Positions 1 to 7,730 of a stretch of DNA of 10,000 bases are shown here, piece after piece. A program made the position numbers and the translations under genes. Each line of letters begins with the position of its first letter. Within the stretch, counting starts at the first letter, position 1. This stretch comes from Botryococcus braunii (taxonomy: Eukaryota; Chlorophyta; Trebouxiophyceae): assembly GCA_002005505.1 (NCBI GenBank), contig MVGU01001440.1, positions 10,001-20,000 on the forward strand. Direction: 5' to 3'. The notes under the pieces were generated by a model. That model was not told where the DNA came from. It saw nothing but the letters and a program-made list of their open reading frames with translations, and searched no databases.

Positions 1-1107
1 CCGGTCTATGAGCTCCCCCACCATGCCCTGGCCTCCGCCCTGGAACAAGGCATTGCGGTCAAACTGCTGGGTGAGGGAGGACGAGCGGCTGGGGAAGACG
101 TCGCGCCGCTCTGAGACTTCGGAGTAGTTGGAGATGCCTGCGGAATCCAGACTGTGGGATCGACCCCCACCAGGGGAATCCAGCCCTGAGGTCTGGTCGA
201 GGTTCCCCGAGTTGGTTCTCTGCGGAGAGTCTCGACCGCTAGGGCCTGCTCCGACATTGGAGGTGCCCGTCAGCTGGGACTGCTTTCCCATGGAGGACGA
301 GCCTGTCCTGCGGGTGCTGATAGTGAGACCCTGCATATCAGGATCGATGGAGCCGATGTCAGGAGCCCTGCCCATGCTTGGATAGTCTCCTTGGAGCGAG
401 AGCCCAATCTCTGGGTGGTGCAGCTGCCCAATCTGATTGCCGACATTCCATGACAGGGACGGCTGAGGGAGGTAGGCCTTGAAGGCAGCTACGGGCGGCG
501 CCATATTGTGACTCATGGATTGCCCTACACTGGAGTACATGGGCCGGGTGCCCGCTGTTTGCTGCCCCAGCTGTGGGCCCCCTCCCACTCCCCCATTCGG
601 CAGGGGACCCGCCGCACTGAACAGGGAACTCTGCTGAATCATGGCCTGCCGACGTCGCCAGTCTGACAAGTCTGTCTGCCCGATCGGTGCATGTTCTCCT
701 ATACGGGAGAAGTTGGGCCCTTGGACTGCGGGGGGAGGCTCATTCGGCCGCCCTCCAACCCCCGTCTGGCCAATGAGACCTGCAAAGCCCCCACTGGAGA
801 ACTGCCCAGAGGTGGAGGCCTGGCCAATCATTGCCCCACCAGTTAAGACAGGAGCTGGGCTCACAAAGTCGTTAACCCCCATCGGGAGCTGCCCTATCAT
901 GCCCGGCTCAGCAGCACTCGGGTACCCTCCCAGCTGCAGTCCTCCGTAGGCTCCATGGTCATTGAGGGGCACTGGGGCTGCATACCCCTGGCCACTCATG
1001 TGGCTGGGGAGCTGCCCAAGGTGCCCACTGGTGTCTGTCAATGACAGGAGCCCCACCTGCAAATGTTCAGGTTTACTCAGGCTGCCAGAAGAACCCCACA
1101 TGAGATG
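1..1107 (-). CDS. Long Gly/Gln/Ser-rich exon, open at the left edge; low-complexity protein with repeated [ILV]GQ motifs
   Basis: The minus strand is stop-free for 369 codons from a strong acceptor (GTGTACTTTTATTGCAG, ending 1108) to the window edge, and in fact from 1212. The frame starts HLMWGSSGSL. It contains eight [ILV]-G-Q motifs at 1020, 897, 828, 774, 684, 570, 528 and 432 (position of the first base), spaced 14 to 41 residues apart. Gly, Ser, Gln and Pro dominate; a late stretch is rich in Ser and Arg (RDSPQRTNSGNLDQTSG, EVSERRDVFPSRSSS). No domain is recognised and the protein is probably disordered. GC content is clearly higher than in the flanking intron. It may be the tail of the kinase gene or an exon of a separate downstream gene on the same strand. 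That it is coding is well supported; its identity is not. Confidence 0.72.
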
Positions 1108-2226
1108 CTGCAATAAAAGTACACGACAAAATTCTAACGTAGCACGCACCCGTAGCATGCGATCTTGAACATAGACTAAAAAGCTGTATTTCTTGAATTT
1201 TATTGTTACCCTTCATCCAATGCATTCGCTAAATTTTGAGACCGGGACGGGCCTTGACAACAAAAGACATCAAATTGTGTATTCCAACCAGCTAAAGCCT
1301 GCCTTCCTGTATATTCAATCTCTTCAATCTCGATGCACTATCTTGGCACGCATGAAGCTTTCTTCCAAGTCCTAAGCAACATATACAACACACATGTAAC
1401 ATGAAGCGAGATTATGACCGAGACACATGAGTCCCTGCCGAGGGTTACAGCCTCCTGAAAAAGCAACAGTGGATGATTAAATGAGGTCAAGCCCACCCTT
1501 GTGGTGCAGCACACCTTGTGTATGACTATCAATAATACCTGATTCATAAGACCCAAGAAATGTAACGCTACAAAGGTAACATCATCAAGCCTATCCAAAA
1601 CACAAGCTGGATGACGAGAAAGCTAAACTGCACAACGGTACTCAGCATAGTTGGAAATATTTCTGTTGTCATGCACCTGGAGCAAGTTTTACACGGCCAC
1701 CACTGATTACTTTATGTGTGAACAACTACTGTAAAGAACACCCCACATATCTGAGGGCAGGAATCACAAGCTTGACCCTCATTTGCGAACCGTTGTGAAA
1801 GCCATAACCAGACCAAATTTATATGATACATGAAATCCCGGCCCTGACCCGCTCGATGGCCTTCTCGGGGCTGCGGGTATCAACCCATCGAAAAGTGAAC
1901 CCCGGAAGGGACTGTCCAGTTTCAAGGAAAGCCGCCCCCCAAGCCTCACCAGTACATCCTTCACGGATATTTGATTACAGAAACACCCGTGTTGTTCTGC
2001 GTAATAAATAAGGGCTTTCGCAATCGATACCGATGCTGCGCTAGACGCCGTGGTCTAAAAGCATGATGGCGATTTCCTGTCATGAACGATGGGAGCAATC
2101 GAAACTAAATCGCTAGAGGCTCGCGGACACCAAGCCTCCTCAAGCGTTCCTGTTTAGATGTCGTTTTCAAACGTCCTTCGTAACCGATCTGGAGCGACAG
2201 AACCACTTTGAAAGTCAAGATCCCAC
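1108..2226 (-). other. Presumed 1.1-kb intron between the two low-complexity exons
   Basis: It runs from GGGCAG|GTGGGA (2226) to TTTTATTGCAG (1108), phase 0 at both ends. Apart from the remnant at 2040-1729 nothing is recognised. Base composition drops to AT-rich directly right of 1108, in line with an exon edge. Confidence 0.45.
1729..2040 (-). pseudogene. Coding-looking remnant, two in-frame stops
   Basis: One minus-strand frame covers 104 codons with only two stops (TAA at 1977-1975 and TAA at 1821-1819). The middle piece (1974-1822) reads EAWGAAFLETGQSLPGFTFR and continues WVDTRSPEKAIERVRAG, which looks like real protein. Upstream of 1977 the neighbouring frame also looks coding, so a frameshift is possible. 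No family is recognised. It lies inside the presumed intron between the exons at 2227 and 1107 and could be a decayed gene or transposon fragment. Confidence 0.3.
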
Positions 2227-2442
2227 CTGCCCATTCGTCTCCAACGCTCCATATGTGCTTGGTTCATGGGATCCAAATGAACGGCGTCTAGGCCGTCCAT
2301 CGGTAGTGGGATTTGGCTGGGAATCCTGCTGTTGGGACAGGTCTGGCTGTTGCTGACTCTCCTTCAGACCACCAATATCCCCATCAAAAGTTGACCCGTA
2401 TAAACTTGGATGCCACGAGAGCCACCCACGCATCACCAACCG
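2227..2442 (-). CDS. Candidate Gln/Ser/Pro-rich exon
   Basis: The frame from 2442 to a good donor GGGCAG|GTGGGA (2226, phase 0) is open for 72 codons and encodes a low-complexity, probably disordered sequence: FDGDIGGLKESQQQPDLSQQ, then DSQPNPTTDGRPRRRSFGSH. Acceptors are CTTTAG at 2443 (phase 0) or ATCCAAG at 2405 (phase 2). Composition resembles the long exon at 1107-1, and the phase 0 exit matches that exon's phase 0 start, so the two probably belong to one transcript across a 1.1-kb intron. The family is unknown. Confidence 0.42.
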
Positions 2443-3145
2443 CTAAAGCTAGCGGCGGTTTGTGGCCAGGCCTCCGCCTGGCCTTGGGCGACAGCCTTGC
2501 CTTTTGGGACCGGACCTCCCTCTCAGGGTGTCATAACACAAGCTCTTCTTCTCGTAGAGCTGTGCATCACACTTTTGCAAGCTTTCGGGTCATTCGCTCG
2601 TCTTTTACATGTATTATATACTGCGCAACCTGATGTTGGGAAATCCCTGCTGCTCAGGGGGCCAGTGCCTAGGACTTAGCAGGAGGGACGCGTTGGCAAT
2701 GTGCAAGTTACGTTACGAGCACGTGACATACTGGGGACCCCCGTTAACATTGGCCCCTTTCATGAAGGAAAGACGGCCCTGTCACTCTGAGAAGCAATCC
2801 TGGCCTTTTCACATCTCGAACTAGCGTTAAGGGTCTGGGGACGCTGCTTCTAGGGGACCAACATCGCCAGACAAAAGTGATTACATCTAGTTCAGCCGAC
2901 GTTTCAATAGAAAGAGTGTGACGGAAGCTCGCCCCACAGCAGCAACCGAAAACGATAAACTGGCCAATTGCTGGGGCAAGGTCATTAAGAATCTCTCTCG
3001 CGCTTTCCACTTGACTGTTTACACCCCATTCCATAGGTCAAACTCGACCCTACGGTCTAAACCGCATACTGACCAGGATCCAGTTTACAAATTTGTGTTA
3101 TGACTTATGAAATGCGCAGGTTACTAACGTGAGTAAACTATATGA
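2443..3145. other. No convincing gene
   Basis: The longest frame is minus 3034-2744 (96 codons, with a stretch REILNDLAPAIGQFIVFG that looks helical), but it has no recognisable domain or strong splice sites and a TGA directly upstream of its ATG. Short plus frames at 2410-2824 overlap one another and are probably chance. Confidence 0.55.
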
Positions 3146-3874
3146 AGAGTGGATAATTTTGTAATTGTGGATAGTAGGAACACCTCGCGCCGGTGTCGTC
3201 CCGCTACAATAATTGATGGCATTGCCAAGCCCTTTCTTGCCGTTTATCGGGGTTCCGTTCCATCTGTTAGGGTTTCCTCTGATGATTTAATGGGTCACTT
3301 CTGCTCCTCCTCCCTGGCTTCAACCTGCTAATGTCATTGCAAGGATGTACGAAGGGGCAAGCACATGGGCAACAACAATCCCTGGTATCTTGTACTTAAC
3401 CCCAAAAATGTTGATGCTCATGGGGCCGGTGAGCTGGGGCTCCTGGAATTTTAAGGACCTGACCTTGTGGCAGATTACATGTTTGTCTACATGCAAGGTC
3501 GTCCTTGTATGATCATTTCAACTCTGGACCACTTCTGCCGTAACCAATCCATAACATGTTTCATTTTGCAAAAGGGCATAGGTGGCCGCCAGGCACTGCG
3601 GATCCGGAATCTGAACTTGTTGGCGGGAGCACTGCATTGGGTGATTATTGGCCTGGCCAGGGTCCATTTGAGGCTGTGCCACCTAGCACGAGTGGTGAGA
3701 AGTTTCACACGTGTAGAACACATCCTCCCGTCATGGTGCCAAGAGTGGCCCACAAGACTCCAGACCGAGGACTGGGAAGCCCACGAACAACCAGAGACTC
3801 ACGACTGGAAAGGAGACACACCATCGTTTCTTACAAGGAGGAGCTTTCTCAACATAAACCACTTGAGGGCATGA
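3146..3874 (+). pseudogene. Degenerate plus-strand reading frame, unknown family
   Basis: A single frame of about 242 codons holds only two stops (TAA at 3329-3331 and one near 3452), far fewer than expected by chance. Pieces include DGIAKPFLAVYRGSVPSVRV, then GKHMGNNNPWYLVLNPKNVD, then GPDLVADYMFVYMQGRPC. No catalytic motif or known domain is recognised. Introns between the pieces are possible, because a TTGCAAG acceptor lies at about 3340-3346, but no matching donor is convincing. A decayed mobile element or gene fragment is the simplest reading. Confidence 0.3.
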
Positions 3875-4118
3875 ATTTTCAATTGAGGCGGACTTGTTAA
3901 CCGCGCCTTTCCCCCCAACCACCCCTGAAAACACAAAGCAAGACGACCCGCTCTCTTTTATCTGTAAACCCTCTTTTGCAGAATATGAGCGGAGCGCCAA
4001 TTGCTGGCCAATGGCAAGAGCACTTTTGAAACCCTACTTCCAGTGGGTTGAATACCACGTCAGGCCCTCGTGAGCCACAGACGCCTGGGTAACCAAACCC
4101 TGCAGCCTTTTTTACAAT

Positions 4119-4187
4119 ATCCTCCTGCAGGCCACTGAATGTGTCAACCGCGAAGGAAAAGGGATCCTCCTGCAGGCCCACTGAATG
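4119..4187. repeat. Direct repeat, 23/24 bases at 45-base offset
   Basis: ATCCTCCTGCAGGCCACTGA and the next three bases (4119-4141) recur at 4164-4187 with one added C. The bases after each copy also share a GAAAAGGG-type end, so the unit is about 45 bases, a partial tandem duplication. Confidence 0.9.
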
Positions 4188-4647
4188 GTGATGAAAAGGG
4201 AGAAGGATCCCATCCCGCCCCAATGTGACCTTGACTTGATAAGCATGGATTCAGTATCAATCCCATCTCCCCACCATGACCACCTTTTTCTACGAGGCTG
4301 ACATCAGGGAGTCCTACAGGCCAGGTCTGCATGGCGGGGAACTTTTAACAGAATATTCTAAAGATATATTTTGCAGTGTCTAGTTCGCAGTTATGACAAC
4401 GCGTGTTCACCAGTAACGCACCCGCTAAAGAAGAAATTACAGGGATACATGTATGTTCTGTCATACGCACGTATGAGAGTTGTGGGACTGGGAAGTTTTC
4501 TGCCGGCAGAATGGTGGCCGCGTGCTTTGCTGCATCGTATCTCAACCAGTGGGGTGGCGAGTTTCCTGGGCTATAAGCCTAAAACTTCAGGAGGCTTGAC
4601 GTTAGCAACTAAGCCAGTATGACGATATACAAGGTATTTGAGGTATT

Positions 4648-4677
4648 GTCTTCTGCAGGATGTCTTCTGCAAAGGAT
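4648..4677. repeat. Short tandem duplication
   Basis: GTCTTCTGCAGGAT is followed at once by GTCTTCTGCAAAGGAT. It is a small duplication in AT-rich DNA with no gene nearby. Confidence 0.85.
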
Positions 4678-5211
4678 CAGGTTGCGGTTGTTAATTTTAT
4701 ATTTGATGCATTCCAGGCCCGTCAAGTGTTTCAGCGGCGGTGACTCGGCCACTCTCCATTATCCAGTTATCAGTATTGTTATCCGTTTTATAGCATAGTA
4801 TTATTCCAACTAGGTTCTCACATACCGTTGGTTTATCCGTCTGCATCTCATCATGCCCTCTGGACTGGATTGATGTAATTCTTCTTCTTCTGCAGATTAA
4901 AGCACGTAGTATTTATATGTCTAGCTAGTTCTTTGCATACAGATGTATCAAACTGTTTACGTACAGAGTAAGACACCGTGCCAGAGACTCCTAGTATCTC
5001 GGTAATCCGTCAAGTATTTGGTTTAACTTGCTTTAACCCCTTGCATACCTCTGCTTTGAAGGGGCACCCGTAATATATACATGTTTGTGCGAGTTCTGAT
5101 TGCGACTGGCAGGAGTTCTGTATCACACGGTAAGTCCAATGATAATAATGGAATCTTATGACACCCCGTAACAAGCAGCCAGCCCCAACTCAGATTGACA
5201 AGTTCAAGGCG

Positions 5212-5277
5212 TTAAAGAGGCAGAACATTCAGGGCGAAATGTTCAGGGTCAGCTACTCTCTCAATGGCATTCAGCAC
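5212..5277 (-). CDS. Candidate terminal exon 12 with stop
   Basis: A strong acceptor (TTGGTTTCCTTACTATAG, ending 5278) opens a frame of 21 codons reading VLNAIERVADPEHFALNVL, closed by TAA at 5214-5212. Phase 0 entry fits a direct join to exon 11 (phase 0 exit at 5543). The other two frames stop within ten codons. No clear AATAAA follows. It is a plausible 3' end of the gene but could be a chance frame. Confidence 0.35.
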   Translation of the reverse strand: MLNAIERVADPEHFALNVLPL

Positions 5278-5542
5278 CTATAGTAAGGAAACCAACATTC
5301 GGTACTTATGGCATTGTCCAACTCTCTCCCTCTATGATTTGCATTGAAATTGACCAGCATAAGCTGTGAAGCTGTTTCTATGTCTACAGAGAGAACCTAC
5401 TCTGGAACATCTCAAGGATCACAGTTAACAAGAAGCGACTTATGCGATACTGCATCACATTCTCATTGCTGGCACTGTTTGACCCATACCATATGGTCGC
5501 ACGAGCAAATAAACTCTCGGGGTATCACGGTCCAACATACAC

Positions 5543-5714
5543 ATCGTAGTCGGGTGCCCAATTGTTATTTCCTTCAGGAGGGACAGAAACTAACATCTCA
5601 CGCAGATCCTCACAGCTTTTCAACCAAAGGCTACATGCAGTTGCAAATGCAATGTTGGTGGCAGCACATTCGTTACAATCAGGAACCGCATGACAGGATT
5701 CATGCACTCCAGGC
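5543..5714 (-). CDS. Candidate tail exon 11, Cys-rich helical segment, unknown family
   Basis: The acceptor TTCATGCTCGTCAG|G (5715) sits after a clear pyrimidine-rich tract and takes phase 2 as exon 10 requires. The product begins PGVHESCHAVPDCNECAATN and continues through a helical stretch (ATACSLWLKSCEDLREML) to EGNNNWAPDYD. The best donor is a weak GAT|GTGTAT at 5542 (phase 0); read on, the frame stops at TGA 5527-5525. The same frame reopens directly after that TGA for 48 codons, which may indicate decay or a further exon. Cysteines in the C-x2-C spacing hint at metal binding but are too few to claim a zinc finger. Confidence 0.45.
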
Positions 5715-5968
5715 CTGACGAGCATGAAGTACAGAAGAATCAGGGTCCATACAGGAGCCCCATCCCTGAGACAGGATCTCCAGATTAACACAGCCACGTC
5801 CAATCTTGAACAACGATAGACAACCTTTTTTCACCAACACAAAATGGTCTCACAGGCTGAAGCTGCAAGTAGTTGTCATTCAAAGCATGGACGTAACAGG
5901 GTCACACAGCTCCGGACGTTACATGCAGGAGTCACAAAAAGCGGAACTTTCCTTCCTCGAGAACTTAC

Positions 5969-5991
5969 AAATCTTGGTCCAAGGACTGCAG
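5969..5991 (-). CDS. Candidate 23-base micro-exon 10
   Basis: A strong acceptor (CTTTTTGCTTGATGCTGTGCAG) precedes 23 bases that encode LQSLDQD plus two bases, followed by a GTAAGT donor at 5968. Phase 0 in and phase 2 out fit exons 9 and 11. A second in-frame CAG six bases in (5988-5986) gives a 17-base version, a tandem acceptor that would drop Leu-Gln. It is short, so it is supported only by signal strength and phase. Confidence 0.35.
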
Positions 5992-6167
5992 CTGCACAGC
6001 ATCAAGCAAAAAGACATGAATATGTCCCTTGATACCTTAGGCCCTTCCCAGTGCTAACAAGAATGGCTCCCCCACCAGTTGCAGAGCATTACCCAAATCC
6101 TCCGCCCCGATTTGTGGGCCCCAATTCCACTCAACACTCGATGCAAATGTGGTGAGTGGGACATTAC

Positions 6168-6247
6168 CCAGTGAGCACAACCCAATGCAGCCAGTCGAAG
6201 GATGCAGCGCTCAGGCTCCCCAACAACGGGATTAAAGTCCTGCCCTC
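6168..6247 (-). CDS. Candidate tail exon 9, unknown family
   Basis: The acceptor GCATTACAG|GA (6248), preceded by a pyrimidine-rich stretch, takes phase 1 as required by exon 8. The junction reads AHPGGQDFNPVVGEPER and continues ILRLAALGCAHW to a donor TGG|GTAATG at 6167 (phase 0). Without splicing, the same frame stays open to a TAG at 6056-6054, which is an alternative C-terminus. The family is not recognised; support comes from phase agreement and protein-like composition. Confidence 0.45.
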
Positions 6248-6486
6248 CTGTAATGCACCTTGAGGGGGCAAAAAGTCCCGAGGGGATTGCAAAGACCCCA
6301 GTGACAACCAAAAGAAGACAACAAAAGACTACTTTTTGCAAGGAGCATGTAACACACACCACGAGAATCCCCATCGGTGTCCTCACTGCTTCGAAAAAGT
6401 TTATATGCACCACTTAATGCCTGCCACAACCAGCCAAGCAAGGCTCCCATCTGCCTTACTCAGCAATGTATATCAGTGCAACTTAC

Positions 6487-6630
6487 CTGGATGTGCACCA
6501 AATAAGCACATGCATCCAGGCCTCGGGCCTTCGCGCCGTACATACGGTCCCCTGTCTGCGGCCTTCACGAGACCACCAATGCGCCCATCCTTGCAGAGGT
6601 ACATTCCGGACTGGTATCGAATCAAATGAA
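6487..6630 (-). CDS. Candidate tail exon 8, unknown family, conserved-looking
   Basis: The donor CATCCAG|GTAAGT (6486) is full consensus. Either the acceptor GGCTGAG at 6631 (phase 1, fits the donor at 6724) or ATACCAG at 6611 (phase 0) opens a frame free of stops. It reads MYLCKDGRIGGLVKAADRGP and goes on to a basic RREGPRPGC and CLFGAHP. The frame leaves in phase 1 and joins the next candidate exon. I do not recognise the family. The exon starts about 50 bases beyond the alternative kinase stop, so it is more likely to be spliced to the kinase than to begin a new gene. Confidence 0.5.
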
Positions 6631-6680
6631 CTCAGCCGTACTGTGGCCAGCACTGTACCAGATCAGTGGATTTCCCCTGC

Positions 6681-7638
6681 TCACTTCTGCGGCAGGTTGC
6701 TGAAATCTGCACACATGGAGTTACTTGCTAGCCACTCCTTCAATGCTGCTGCGCAGATGTCCCTATCTGCATCGCTGAGGCTAAACTGCTCCCCAATTTC
6801 CGCGGCAATAGCGTCCGGAGTGTCCTCCTGAAACAGATTTGCCATGAGGTCACATCCCCATTCTCACGAAGCACTGGCTGGATCAGGCCAATATCTTCGA
6901 GCATGAGCATCACAATTCTCAGCAACAATCACATCACCAACATTCAGCCGTAATGAAGTCAGTAAAGTCCCAGCATGGCCTCAGAAACATTACTCAACTT
7001 TGGCTAACAAGAGCATAAAGTTTGCTGTGTTCCCAACATGCGTAGAGGTAGGGCCCTTGTCACCGCAAGGTGAACCTTGCAGCTTGCATCTCGACAGTGA
7101 GTCGCCTGGACATGTCCAGGAGGTGAATCAAGCAGTGACCTTAACTCTTTGAGGCCATCACAAGGGTATATAAAATATTCCAAACAGTTAGAGGCTGACT
7201 TACATCAATGTCATAGGTAAAGTCAATCGTCCTGCGGGGGTGTTCTTCCCCAGGAGCTTCATCATCCTCATCTCCCTGGTACTCCATCTGCAATCTGAAA
7301 TCCAACTTCTTCCCACCATCACGCTGCTGGCAAGTGAACTTAAATCTGTAGTCTTCTCCGCTTAACTCCCCGGCCTGCATATGGGCGATGGCACACACCT
7401 TAGCCTGCACACGCTGTCACAGGAGCTTTGCAGTGTTCCATGAAATCTCAGAGATGTTCATTCATCCGAATGTCCCACCATCCACCCGTCCACCATCCAA
7501 ACCTTCCAGAGGGTGGCTTCCTACTCATTCAGACACAGCGGCCCACTTCCTTATCCCTCCCTCACAAGCCACCTTCACGCGTGCATGGCCTGCACGCCCC
7601 CCCCCCCTTTCCCCCACACCCAACCTCCCACACCCACC

Positions 7639-7730
<92 letters not shown>

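Larger units (their letters stand above)
3900..5211. other. No convincing gene; AT-rich with small repeats
   Basis: Open frames here (for example 4371-4622 plus, 3897-4223 minus) are of chance length and unlike known proteins. Pyrimidine-rich tracts ending in CAG occur on the plus strand near 3980 and 4894 and look like acceptors, but without a coding frame behind them. The two small duplications listed separately are the only structure seen. Confidence 0.6.

Noticed and set aside
2744..3034. Minus-strand 96-codon frame
   Set aside because: It is of chance length, with a TGA right upstream of its ATG and no splice support; some helical look is not enough.
5344..6057. Plus-strand frames of 124 and 83 codons
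   Set aside because: They have no recognisable domain or splice context, and overlap better-supported minus-strand exon candidates.
6681..6724. TGA at 6683-6681 as the certain end of the kinase gene
   Set aside because: It is possible, but a GTAACT donor lies at 6724 and a phase-matched exon begins about 50 bases after the stop, so it is kept only as an alternative.
6466..6831. Plus-strand 121-codon frame
   Set aside because: It is antisense to the WNK domain exon and to tail exon 8, and shows no domain.
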